This document shows, piece by piece, positions 22,801 to 39,886 of a stretch of 50,436 nt of DNA. The position numbers and the translations under genes were made by a program. The stretch spans positions 529,945-580,380 of the forward strand of contig WELB01000008.1 of assembly GCA_009602725.1 (NCBI GenBank), written 5' to 3'. Below the pieces are notes generated by a model. That model made no database searches. It had not been told where the DNA came from and saw nothing but the letters and a program-made list of their open reading frames with translations. This DNA is from Spirogloea muscicola (taxonomy: Eukaryota; Streptophyta; Zygnematophyceae; Spirogloeales; Spirogloeaceae). Positions within the stretch are counted from its first letter, which is position 1; each line of letters starts with the position of its first letter.

Positions 22801-24312
22801 CTGCTTAGCATGGGTTACTGAGTGATCGTTAGCTGCTTTGTTTCTTTGTGTGCTTGTAATTCTAGGGGGGGACATCAAATGAGGGAACGAGAGTAACCAC
22901 AGAGTTGGTGGGGCAGAGGAAAAATGGCTCGCCCATATGAAAAAAGTGGCTAGCAAAGCCAGCCTAGAACACAATGGACAATAGCGGCGGCCACAAAGAC
23001 GATGTGAGGTCTCCGAGAGAATGAGCTCGCCCGTCAAGGCCACAAAACGGGGCCGACAAAGAAAAACTACACACCAGGACACACAATGATGCAGAGGGAG
23101 GATCGAACGGCGCCGGCAGGGAACGGAGGTGGCGGCCAATCAGCCAAATGACGGCCAAGCAGCCAAAGAAGAAGTGGCACTCCCAATGTAGAAGCGCGGC
23201 CAGATTGACTGGTGGCTGGGAAAGGCCAGCCCAAAGGAGTGGACAAGGTCTGAGGGAGCCTGAGTGCCAGCCCAATGGGGGCAAGGGCTGCGAAGTGGGT
23301 CCCCTGGCCAGAGCCAGAGGCAGCAGCGAGGGCTTCTGCCGGCTCGGCGTAGAAGAAAGCGCGGCCAGATTGACTGGTAGCTAGGAAAGGCCAGCCCAAA
23401 GAGAGAAGGCGCGCGGGGCGCATGAATTGAAAGGGAGGCCAATTCAAGCCAATACATTGTTCAGGCAGAGTCGAGTGCAGACTAAACAATGCTACATAAT
23501 ACGGAGACCTAATCTAAGGTACCTAAGATGACATTAGTACCCACGGGTGAGCACAAACAAATCTGACAAGCTAACTTGGGGAGCTGGAGCGAAAGCAATG
23601 GACAAGGTCTGAAGGAGCCGGAGTGCCAGCCCAATGGGGGCAAGGGCTGCGAAAAGCCAGCCCAAAAAGAATTGACAAAGGTTCGGAGGGCCTACAGCCA
23701 CGAAGGGGCCTGAAGATGCTATGTCAGAACAGGGGGATGAGAACGAAATGAGGGAGGCCAAAGGAAGCCAGTACGCTGCTTGAAGAAGTGAAGCTCTTCC
23801 AAAGTTGGAGGGAGCTATGAATGGCCTGTGAAGACACTTCCAGAAGCTTGTAAGAGGACGGAGAATTAGCGACCGACCGGCCAAACAACCAATCAGGCAG
23901 CTTGCAGCCACGCCGACGATGATGCGCCCAACCGGGCGCTTCCCACCTGCCGGGAGCAGGGCCGGGCCGATATTTCCAGCTCCGTCAGAGCCCCCTACCA
24001 GCACGCTCGTAGAACGCGACGCGGGGTCCATTAGTGCGGCGCCGTCCCGTCCCGCGCTTCACGCGCGTCCGCACGCGGCCGCCGAGATGCATCGGATCCG
24101 ACGGCCGGGCCGACCAGTGGTGGAGGATGAATCTCATCCCATCCCCGGCGGCCCGCATCGGCGGCGCCGACGCGGCGGGGCGCGCCGCACGATCCCGATC
24201 GGACGGCCGCCAGGCCCTCCGGCCAACGGGTACCTCCACAAAACCCCCCCCTCCCCACCCCCTTCCCTGCTCATTTGTCAGCCCCGCCCCGCCGCACTCT
24301 ATCTTGCCCGCC
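19836..24312. repeat. intergenic, dispersed repeats and RBCS upstream region
   Basis: 19836-20640 shows no gene. Hairpin-family copies: 20712-20760 (perfect GGCTGGC-TTCT-GCCAGCC), 21550-21630, 22270-22380, 22930-22980, 23200-23240 and 23600-23670. GY-ending elements: 21945-22080 (-), 22590-22825 (+) and 23535-23585 (-), with a fragment at 23290-23345. The AATTCAAGCC element is at 23405-23520, and a head with palindrome GGCCAAATGGCC at 21891-21902. Two copies of TTGACAGATGCCTGGAGAC lie 70 bases apart near 21047 and 21117. 23870-24312 is the GC-rich flank of RBCS; I see no convincing TATA box. Confidence 0.65.
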
Positions 24313-25298
24313 ATGGCCGCCCTCGCCGCCACCTCCGCCCTGGCCGTCGCCGCCGCCGCGCCCGCCGTCGCCGCCGCCCCCGCCTCCCGCTCCGCTTCCG
24401 TCGTCCCCGCCTTCTCCGGCCTCCGCCGCAACGCCGGCGCCGCCAACGAGTGGGCCCTCAAGACCACCTCCAACGGCTCCAAGACCAATGCCTTCCTCGT
24501 GAGAGCCCGCCCTCTGGCGCCCCCCCTCCGCCCCTCCTCGGCCTGATCGTTGCCTCTGAGCTCAGATCTGCCCATCCCGTGGCCTGCATTGTTACATAAC
24601 CTCTCACCTTCTCACGTCCGCCCGAGCTGAAGCTGCATTCCTCATGCCATTGCTTCCTCTTTGCTCTACCTTGATTCAGTTGCTTAGAGCCGATTCTTGA
24701 TGCTCCTGGCATGGCAAGCTCATTACTCGTAAATGTCTTTGCTGTGTCGCCAGGTGTGGCCCCCTTACAACAACCCCAAGTTCGAGACCTTGTCCTACCT
24801 CCCCCCACTCTCCGATGAGGCTATTGCCAAGGAGATTGACTACCTCCTGTTGAAGGGCTGGATTCCCTGCATCGAGTTCGACGAGGTGCGTTGCTAGCAT
24901 CTGACAAGTGTAGGCAATCTTGCTTATCGCTGATGATGTGCTCTGATCAGCATTCGTGTAGTTGGCTGAAGGAGCTGTAAGATCAGATCTAGCTTCGGCT
25001 TGTCCTGATCTGGCTTTGGCACGCTCTCGTTGACATCTTCAGCAAGCTCGCTTGTGGTGCTGATTCCTGGCAGGTTGGCACCATCTCTCGCTACAACAAC
25101 CGGAGCCCAGGCTACTATGATGGCCGCTACTGGACCATGTGGAAGCTCCCCATGTTCGGCTGCAACGACTCCACCCAGGTTCTCCAGGAGGTCGCCAACT
25201 GCAAGAAGGAGTACCCAAAGGCCTTCATCCGTGTCATTGGCTTCGATAGGAGCAGGCAGGTCCAGTGCTGCGGTTTCATTGTCGCCAAGCCCCAGTAG
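24313..25298 (+). CDS. RBCS: Rubisco small subunit precursor, chloroplastic
   Basis: Three exons: 24313-24498, 24754-24885 and 25074-25298 (stop), 180 residues. Residues 1 to about 55 are an Ala/Ser-rich chloroplast transit peptide with no acidic residue. The mature part starts near [19 protein letters not shown] and contains [55 protein letters not shown] and [11 protein letters not shown]. It assembles with RbcL into the L8S8 carbon-fixing enzyme in the stroma. The segment between EFDE and [10 protein letters not shown] is short, as in land plants, rather than the longer loop of chlorophytes such as Chlamydomonas. Both introns fall inside conserved blocks with GT-AG ends. The start ATG is in a CCGCCATGG context. 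Confidence 0.97.
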
Positions 25299-27960
25299 AT
25301 GGTGGCGCTCGCCTTGTGAGGCCTGCCAATTATTTATGTTGTTGGACAGCCTTTCAATTTGAAGCTATTTTACTGCATAGAAAGCATCTGTCGGGCATTG
25401 TCANGGGGGGGGCGGGAGAGCTTGGTGGTGGCTTTTTTGTTGTATTTCACAATTGTTGCTTTAAGCAGAAGTAAAGCAGCAGCACTTGATGATAATTCTG
25501 GGCGAGAGATGAATTATGAGAACACATATTCATTCATTCAGGTTGTGGCCTACAGACTTTGACCTAGTCCTCGCACAAGAGCCTGGGTATCCTGCTGCCA
25601 GAGCTTTGTTGTGCTTCTGAATTACCAGCTCGCAATTCCTGATGTGCTGCCAAGAAGCAGAATGCTCTGCGCTGTTAAACTTGCTGTCCATCCTTTGCAG
25701 ACATTGATATCTGCTTCGTCTCTACCCCTGCCCTGCCTACATGTAAGTGAAGGCAATGCCTGGCTGACACTGCATATGCTCTGCCCACACATAGCCACAT
25801 GCCTGAACCTGCCCAAAGTGCCAGCAAAGGCCCACATTCAAGTAATTCCAGCTTGCGCACAACAAATGCACGGCGCACGAGTGATGGAAAGATTACAATA
25901 TGAGCAGATTGGGGGTTTGCTCCACTGGCTGGCCCTGTTACATGCACGGTAGCACATTATCCTTTCCTTGTACTTGGCCATTTGGCCCTCGTTTGTTTCA
26001 GATACACAAACTTGGTTCCTGAGGAGTGCTTATCTTGCTCTGCATCCTTGTTGTTCAATACACTGAATCTGCCGAAGCCCCTGATTATTTTTGGAATGTC
26101 AATAATAGCAATTTTTAGTGTCGCGCCTCTTGGCTGCGTTCAACACCCTCCACTTTCTTATTTCTCCACTCCATGTCTCGCAGCTGGTCGTTTGCCCCCT
26201 CTCTGTACTCCCAGCAGAACGCCCCCAACTTAGCGGTACAGAATCAGATTCGCTAATGGCGGCAGATCAAGACTAGCACAAGCTCCGCTTGGCAGCACAA
26301 AGAGGTCAGCATAGCACAGGCTCCCTCCGCACCCAGGTTAGTTGATAGTCATAGCTAGGGCGCACAGGAGCAGCAGTGCAGTCGCCTCGTGTTCAGGATC
26401 AGCCCTAAATGCCGGGCAACCCTTCTCACTGGGAGCGCTTCCACGGCCCACTAGGCTGAGTCTGGTGGTCACATAGCCCATCTGCTGGAGTACCATGCGA
26501 ATGTGTTTGACCGGATGGTTCCCCAGCGCAACTCGCTGCTTCATCGTATTGCTACATCCAACACTCTTGTGGTCAAGACTTCGGGAGCTCAGACTGCAGG
26601 GCGACAGGGGCGGTAGTGGCTGTAGAAGGCCAGCCTGCGTGAAAATAATGAAGCAGGGAAACAGTAGATTACTTACTAGATGAGAGCTCCTCGATGTAGG
26701 CCATGGCAGCGGATGACATGTTCGGTGAGGACTACGCTGGCAGAAGTGCTTGACAGCATAGTACGCAGGACCAGAGAACAATATGAGCTCAGTAGCTGTG
26801 AGTTGAGCAGCCTGAGTCAAGACAAAGTCGGAAGCAAAAAGCAAACAGGCAATTGGTGCCTGGTGCCGGCCAAGTGGTGCCAGCCGAAGGCTCCAGCAGA
26901 TGCGAATGGTTGTGATCGTGTCAATCATGAACATCTGAAGGAAAGGTCCTCGCCAACAGGAAAAAGTAAGGGGCAATGCCTTCCAACGAGGGCAGTGGCT
27001 AGGACAACCAGCCCAATGTACCTCCTCCACATGTTGGGGCATGATAGTGCCAGCAGAGGAGCTCTTTGACGTTTTACGTGAATGATCTGACTGCGGGTCA
27101 AAGGTCAATGCCTGTGCAGGTTTAAACGTAACGTGGTTGTTTGGCGAGACGATAAAGTCGTGCTGCACCTGTCAGCAGGCGGATGCTGATTATCTTCCGC
27201 CAGCAAGGTGGTGGAACGCCAATTGCTCCCGCTTCGCCTATCTTTCTTCCATTACCCCATATCTTCACCTCACATGGTAATTTACGAGAAGTTTATGATG
27301 GGATATTCATGAGTCCTTTACACACAAAAAGAGAAGCAATTTCTGCTGAAAACTCTTGTAAACGTAAGGCTGTAGGACCAGCAACATCAGACAGCTAATT
27401 TAGGGCAGTGGACATTATAACGATAAGTGACCACGACTTCTGGCAACTGGGTGGAGCCCTTACCCTCTTACACCGCAGACCTCTTGCACGTCTTACTAGC
27501 AAGGCAGCCCAGCGGGAGCCGCTCTTGGAAAAACCAGCAGCTTTAGTCTTTCTTTTCCGTTTCAAGTTCCCTTCAGTTGTCCTTGCGCTCGTGCGTAGCG
27601 CCTCTATTGGCCAAGGGCTTCGCTTCGTGTAGTTCTGACCTTTCAGATTCTTTCGCCTGAGCACTGTACAAGCTCGGCTTGGCCTCCCTTACATTTTCAT
27701 GCGCACCGCTCGTCTTCTTTATCTCCTGTATGGCACCCGGCTGGCTTTCACAGCTCAGTAACCCCGAGTCTTGCAGCTGCTGACTCGGTATTACTTACTA
27801 AGCTCCCATTCACTGTATTCTCGTGCACAGATGCGTAGTTATGGTGCCTTTCGGCCCTTTAGACCTTGTCATCCTCGTTGGGCTAACCTCTTACAGCCGT
27901 TGCCGTCAAATTGGAAGAGCTGTTTCTCACAGCCACTGCCATACGTTTGAAGAGCTGTTC
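25299..27960. repeat. RBCS 3' flank and repeat-bearing intergenic region
   Basis: 25299-25560 is probably RBCS 3'UTR (an ambiguous base at 25404 precedes a G-run). A head fragment of the dispersed family with GGCCATTTGGCC is at 25960-26010, and hairpin-family fragments at 26615-26640 (-), 26990-27015 (-) and 27850-27935 (+). A 276-codon minus frame at 26338-27168 overlaps repeat sequence and shows no family motif, so it is not called as a gene. Confidence 0.55.
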
Positions 27961-27979
27961 GGTGGCTCGAGCTGCTCAC

Positions 27980-28353
27980 CCAGCTCGCCCGCCACACCAT
28001 CGCCCGGCGCTTCCATGTGGAGCCGGTTGACTTCCCTGCAGCCGGGTCGCTGGCGCAAGTGTATCGAATGCGCCTGGCCGTCTCGCTGCAGAGGTCTCGC
28101 TGCCCATGGCCCGGGCGCTGCACCTTCGTGCCGGCAGAGCCCTCGCTGCTGCCTCTGGCTCTGGCCAGGGGACCCACTTCCAGGAGCCCAGCATCTCTGA
28201 TCTGCGGCTGCTTAGCAGGGGTTACTGAGTGTCTCGTAGCAGCTCTGTTTCTGTTACTTAGCGCTTCCCCTGGCCCCCTTCTCGTACTCTGTTCATTCTT
28301 TTTCGGGCTGGTTGTTCCAGCCCCTATTCTCAATGGGCGAGCACTTTCTTCTT
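27980..28353 (+). repeat. dispersed GY-ending element plus hairpin motif (left arm of inverted pair)
   Basis: Closely matches 22590-22825 in its first part. Bases 28104-28311 are identical, base for base as read here, to the reverse complement of 32224-32432, and the match resumes through the hairpin motif CTGGTTGTTCCAG to about 28353. The apparent frame ends SDLRLLSRGY then stop, but the same ending decays freely in other copies, so it is not a protein gene. Confidence 0.9.
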
Positions 28354-28445
28354 CTTGTTCCCCGTTTACTGCCACTTTATTCTACATTCTTTTCCCCCTC
28401 TCTCCACACACTCTCTGCATGCGCCACGGGCTCGCCGCCCCACCC

Positions 28446-28458
28446 ACGCCGCCGCCGC

Positions 28459-28489
<31 letters not shown>

Positions 28490-28492
28490 GTC
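28446..28492. repeat. (CCG)n run before the DJ-1 start codon
   Basis: A nearly pure GCC/CCG trinucleotide tract ends directly at the DJ-1 ATG. It is probably 5'UTR; similar tracts precede the LHW-like start. Confidence 0.75.
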
Positions 28493-29933
28493 ATGGCGCC
28501 AAGCAGGCGCATCCTCTTCCTGGTAGGCGACTTCGCCGAGGACTACGAGGTGAGCATCGCCGGGTCTTCACCACCATGCTGTGGGAGGGGCCGACGGAAG
28601 GCGCCAACGCAAGGAGAGCTGCAGCGTCAAGGCAACCCTGTGCTGCGTACTTCGTCGCACCGCTTCATTGGCAGGAGAAGCCATGATGTGCCTGTCACAC
28701 ACACTGTCGTCATGGCCTGCCATGTCTGCAGCTAAATGCGACTCAGAGGTAGCTCACCACAATGGCATGCTCGCATCGCTCGCAGGTGATGGTGCCGTTT
28801 CAGACGCTCCAGGCTCTGGGCTTCAGCACGGACGCGGTGTGCCCGGGTAAGAAGGAGGGTGACATCAGCCGCACAGCCGTCCACGATTTCGAAGGTGATC
28901 AAGTATGTGGGCTTGATGGTCCTCTTCACGGAAACCTGCAAAGACAAGCCTGCTGATTGACTTCCAGATTCTTCTGTCAGTATGATACGATTCTTTTTTG
29001 TTAGAAAGACATTATCTCTGGGTGTTCCTCCTGCTTTAGATTTTGTTAAGAATGACCAATATTGTCATGCAAGGAAGCTAGCATGTGGTGGTCGTTGCTT
29101 TTCCCATTGTCTGCAATGACTGCCAGCAAACTTGACAACCCTGTAATGCATGTATGACAACAAGCTGGAGCAAGCCGCACATTTGCTGTGGTTAGCTAGG
29201 ATTATCTGCTGAAGTCTGTCCTCTGCCCCTGGCTTGGTGCCTTCCACAAGCAGACTTACAGCGAGAAGCCAGGCCACAATTTCGTCCTCAATGCAACTTT
29301 CAGCGACGTTTCGTGGGACGAATACGATGCACTTGTGATTCCTGGAGGCCGTGCTCCAGAGTATCTCTCGGTTGATGAGTCTGTGATCAAGTTGGTCCAG
29401 GGCTTCAATGCAGCTCTGAAGCCAATAGCTGCTATCTGTCATGGGCCGCTCATACTCGCAGCAGCTGGTGTGCTCAAGGTCAGTGGTACCTTTTGTTGGC
29501 AAGGGCTGCTGCAACTGATCGAAGGTGGCTAGCAATGTGACTCATATTGACGACCTGCTTACATGGATCTGTGATCCTTCCGTTACTGAGTGATTTGAGT
29601 GACTTCATCGTGACTTGACTTGACTTGACTTCACAAGACAGTGACTTGATCATCACTTATTTCTATCCTATTATGCAGCTGATATTGATGGTGTGGTGAT
29701 TGTGCAGGGCAAGAAGTGTACAGCATATCCTGCTTGCAAGCCAGCTCTGGTTGCTGCAGGAGCAATTTGGGAAGAGCCCGACCCTATATCTGCCTGCTTC
29801 ATGGACGAATGCCTTGTCACAGGCGCGGGCTGGCTGGGGCATCCTGAATTTATTGGGTTGCTCTTGATGGCTATGGGGGCAAGAGTACAAGGAAGCGACA
29901 AGAGGGTGCTCCTATTAGCTGGGGTGAGTATCT
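28493..29933 (+). CDS. DJ-1/PfpI family protein (plant DJ-1D/E/F type), first domain
   Basis: Exons 28493-28549, 28786-28902, 29254-29478 and 29708-29933. They encode a complete DJ-1/PfpI domain: [57 protein letters not shown], the nucleophile elbow [14 protein letters not shown] with the conserved Cys, then [18 protein letters not shown] and [10 protein letters not shown]. Exon four runs into [10 protein letters not shown], the normal start of the second domain in plant two-domain DJ-1 proteins. Plant members have glyoxalase III-type activity on methylglyoxal and glyoxal and protect against carbonyl stress. The continuation is disrupted: the next part of domain two lies on the opposite strand (30086-30448). 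Confidence 0.92.
29608..29632. repeat. (TGACT)n microsatellite in DJ-1 intron
   Basis: GTGACTTGACTTGACTTGACT within the third intron of the DJ-1 gene. Confidence 0.7.
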
Positions 29934-30085
29934 TGCCAGAGTGTGTAATTCACAATCAAGTCCGCCCAAAGTTCACTTTCAGCTCATAGTTCATGTTTTT
30001 GCATGTATTTTCATGCATTCACATCATACAGTAGCGCTGTCCTGCCCACCTTCGGAACAGTGCTCTGCTGCTTAGAAAAGCTCAC

Positions 30086-30448
30086 CTGAAGGACTCCAGC
30101 TGCTGACAGTATAAGTGGTCCATGGCAGATGGATGCTATTACTTTTTTCTCTTTGTCAAACTGTCGAACAAGGTCTAGAACTTTGTAATTAGTAGACAGG
30201 TACTCTGGGGCTCGGCCACCTGGAATAAGCAGCACATCTAGTCTTCAGCCTTCACGTCATCAAAATTGGAGTTGAGTTGAAATTTGTGCCCAGGCTTTTC
30301 TGAGTACGTTTGGGCTCCCTCAAAGTCATGGATGGCAGTCATGCAAAAATCGTCTTTGCTTTTTCCAGGACAGACGGTATCGACGCGGTAGTCCAAGCTT
30401 TGGCATTGCCTGATAAGGCACCATCACCTCGTAGTCTTCTACATAGTC
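30086..30448 (-). pseudogene. inverted N-terminal half of DJ-1 second domain
   Basis: On the minus strand, after an AG acceptor, this reads [19 protein letters not shown], then (in a shifted frame) a CPGK and [19 protein letters not shown] block, then (shifted again) [14 protein letters not shown] and [18 protein letters not shown], ending at a GTGAGC donor. This is exactly the piece of domain two missing between plus-strand exons 29708-29933 and 30607-30795, and both splice phases are zero, so a simple inversion with breakpoints in introns explains it. Two small indels (near 30377-30398 and 30235-30243) break the frame. Either a real inversion with decay or an assembly or base-calling error. 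Confidence 0.88.
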
Positions 30449-30606
30449 CTGTCAATGCAGAGATACAGTGATCAAGCACAGCATATCCACTTCAGCAGCA
30501 CTTAGATCCCTGCACAAACGAAATGCAGAGGTGTAACTATTGCAGGATTGCGCTACTCTAGACATAAACTGCTGATCTGAGGGCACCACAATGGCATTCA
30601 TTGCAG

Positions 30607-30795
30607 GGCAAACGGTTGACTGCCTACCCCGCTGTCAAGCCCGCAATTGTCCTAGCTGGAGCAGAGTGGCTTGAGCCAGAACCCATTACCAAGTGCTTCA
30701 AGGATGGGAATCTGATTTCTGGTGCTGCATGGCCAGCTCACCCAGAATTTTTGGCCCTCATCATGGATGCTCTTGGCACCACTGTGTCGACTTAA
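30607..30795 (+). CDS. DJ-1 second domain, C-terminal exon
   Basis: After TTGCAG this exon reads GKRLTAYPAVKPAIVLAGAE, WLEPEPITKCFKDGNLISGA, AWPAHPEFLALIMDALG and ends at TAA. It is the C-terminal third of the second DJ-1/PfpI domain and follows in phase from the inverted exon at 30086-30448 rather than from anything on its own strand. As arranged here it would splice to domain one at 29933, giving a protein with one and a third domains. Confidence 0.88.
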   Translation, partial: GKRLTAYPAVKPAIVLAGAEWLEPEPITKCFKDGNLISGAAWPAHPEFLALIMDALGTTVST

Positions 30796-31197
30796 ACGAA
30801 CGCAAATGAACTGATCAAGTCCACCTGTGCATTGTGATTTGCAAGCACCTTAAAACAGCCTGTAGCAAGTGCCAGTGCTGGCAGAAGGCAGAGCTCTGTG
30901 GTATAGTGAGAAAGTCTTGACATGTGCTCCATGTACATATCTCAACTGCCGGCAGTCAAGAGGCCTGGCGCAGATCGTGCACCGTTTTGGGCCACTTTGG
31001 CTTTGCAGTTATGTTGCTTGACTCTGAGGCCTCAAAGCATGCAGCAGTAACTTGTCGCCATGTTTCCTGCACCTGATGCAATCAAATTTGTACCCCTATG
31101 TGCTCCAGGAGCATATGGTGGCAGATTTCTTCGTACATTATGCTATCCCGCAGTGAGTCAACAAATGCTTGGCACCACATTGTGCAATTGAGAGCTG
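30796..31197. other. convergent 3' intergenic region
   Basis: About 400 bases between the DJ-1 stop and the CMC4 stop, which face each other. Presumably two 3'UTRs; nothing else seen. Confidence 0.6.
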
Positions 31198-31566
31198 TCA
31201 CTTGACCATGCTGAGGAGGTCGGAGAGCTGGGAGCAGTGCTTGGACTCGCCCTTGCAGCTGTCGCAGCATGCCTGCAGCTTCTTGACGTACGCCAAGCAC
31301 CTGGCCAAATCAACGAGCTTTGACGGCCACAGCTAAGCCTTGATGTGCAGTCACATGGAAGGCATCTGCTGATCATAGCCTGCAATACCTCCCTGGACCA
31401 AGCAGTGCCCTGATTTAGCCTATATCAGAAGGCAATAGCGCATGCGAGGGCGAGGCGCGGCGACATACTTGGACACCTGGAAGTCCTCCTTTGCTATGCA
31501 GCGCTGGATTGCGCAGGCCTCCGGATGGCAAGGCTCTTCGGGCGGTGGTTTCTTGCCCCACAACAT
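31198..31566 (-). CDS. CMC4: Cx9C-motif mitochondrial intermembrane protein CMC4
   Basis: Two exons, 31469-31566 and 31198-31300 (minus), joined by a GTATGT donor and a CAG acceptor, encode 66 residues. The first cysteine helix is CHPEACAIQRC (C-x4-C-x4-C, so the outer pair is C-x9-C), the second is CLAYVKKLQAC (C-x9-C), followed by CDSC and a short tail ending SDLLSMVK. Length and the EACAIQRC signature fit CMC4 (p8MTCP1 family), a twin Cx9C protein oxidised by Mia40 in the mitochondrial intermembrane space. Its exact role is not settled; yeast Cmc4 is linked to respiratory assembly. It is convergent with the DJ-1 gene. Confidence 0.9.
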
Positions 31567-32104
31567 CCGCAACAGGTGGTGGGGCCGCAACGACCGCGCG
31601 CCGCAGCAGTCGAAGTGGAGGACGCCACCCAAAAGCGGCGATGTGACAACGAGCTCCGTAGAGCGCAGCAACGCGACGTAGCTCTTGCCCCTTCTGGGCA
31701 GCCAGGGACACAGCCCAAAGAGGATCCGCAAGCACGGCCAAAAGCGGAGGACCTTGCGGGCTCGACAGTGCGGGGCTCACAACGCGGGAGCCGTTGCTCG
31801 CGTGTGGGCTCGGCTTGTGTCGCACCAAATCCTCCTGCGCTGGCTCGCGCCCAGATGGCTGACAGCAGACCTCCGGCTGGCTGGAGCACTGCCGCTGCGG
31901 GCTGGCGCCGGAGCGGGCTCCTCCTTGGCGACGCGGTGACGGCGGCTGCGGCGGCGGCAGCGGCGCGGCGGCGAGGAGGGAGCTGGCTTCGGCACGCGCC
32001 AGCAGGCTGAGGCGAGCGAGAGAGAGCCGTGCCCGGCGGCAGCGGCGGCAGAGGCCAAGTGAGCCAAGTGGCGACCACCGCCGAGTCGCCTCACCTCCTC
32101 ATGC
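31567..32104. other. upstream region of CMC4, GC-rich
   Basis: Long frames on both strands reflect high GC; no protein motif was seen. Probably promoter and 5'UTR of CMC4. Confidence 0.5.
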
Positions 32105-32114
32105 TTTGCACCTG

Positions 32115-32432
32115 AAAGAAGAAAGTGCTCGCCCATTGAGAATAGGGGCTGGAACAACCAGCCCGAAAGAGAGAGAAGGCGCGCGGGGCGCATGAATTGA
32201 AAGGGAGGCCAATTCAAGCCAATTCAAGCCCGAAAAAGAATGAACAGAGTACGAGAAGGGGGCCAGGGGAAGCGCTAAGTAACAGAAACAGAGCTGCTAC
32301 GAGACACTCAGTAACCCCTGCTAAGCAGCCGCAGATCAGAGATGCTGGGCTCCTGGAAGTGGGTCCCCTGGCCAGAGCCAGAGGCAGCAGCGAGGGCTCT
32401 GCCGGCACGAAGGTGCAGCGCCCGGGCCATGG
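32115..32432 (-). repeat. dispersed element (right arm of inverted pair), cut by the gap
   Basis: Reverse complement of 28104-28353. It is interrupted by a 58-bp insert (32169-32226) and stops at the run of Ns, so its full extent is hidden. Confidence 0.92.
32160..32235. mobile_element. short insertion with 9-bp duplicated flanks
   Basis: Compared with the uninterrupted copy at 28290-28330, this copy has 58 extra bases (32169-32226) flanked by AGCCCGAAA at 32160-32168 and 32227-32235. The insert carries GAAGGCGCGCGGGGCGCATG and GGGAGGCCAATTC, the start of the AATTCAAGCC element that also occurs near 15845, 16425, 22060, 22430 and 23405. A target-site duplication is the simplest reading, indicating that this short element moves or moved. 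Confidence 0.6.
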
Positions 32433-32891
32433 NNNNNNNNNNNNNNNNNNNNNNNNNNNNNNNNNNNNNNNNNNNNNNNNNNNNNNNNNNNNNNNNNNNN
32501 NNNNNNNNNNNNNNNNNNNNNNNNNNNNNNNNNNNNNNNNNNNNNNNNNNNNNNNNNNNNNNNNNNNNNNNNNNNNNNNNNNNNNNNNNNNNNNNNNNNN
32601 NNNNNNNNNNNNNNNNNNNNNNNNNNNNNNNNNNNNNNNNNNNNNNNNNNNNNNNNNNNNNNNNNNNNNNNNNNNNNNNNNNNNNNNNNNNNNNNNNNNN
32701 NNNNNNNNNNNNNNNNNNNNNNNNNNNNNNNNNNNNNNNNNNNNNNNNNNNNNNNNNNNNNNNNNNNNNNNNNNNNNNNNNNNNNNNNNNNNNNNNNNNN
32801 NNNNNNNNNNNNNNNNNNNNNNNNNNNNNNNNNNNNNNNNNNNNNNNNNNNNNNNNNNNNNNNNNNNNNNNNNNNNNNNNNNNNNNNNNNN
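32433..32891. other. assembly gap (Ns)
   Basis: 459 unknown bases between the repeat copy and the 5' end of TERT. Confidence 1.

Positions 32892-39886
<6,995 letters not shown>

Noticed and set aside
22414-22821. Plus-strand frame ending SDLRLLSMGY as a gene
   Set aside because: The same ending recurs in about a dozen dispersed copies in both orientations with decayed frames; it is repeat sequence.
26338-27168. 276-codon minus-strand frame
   Set aside because: No family motif, repeat-derived segments inside, irregular composition; kept only as an intergenic note.
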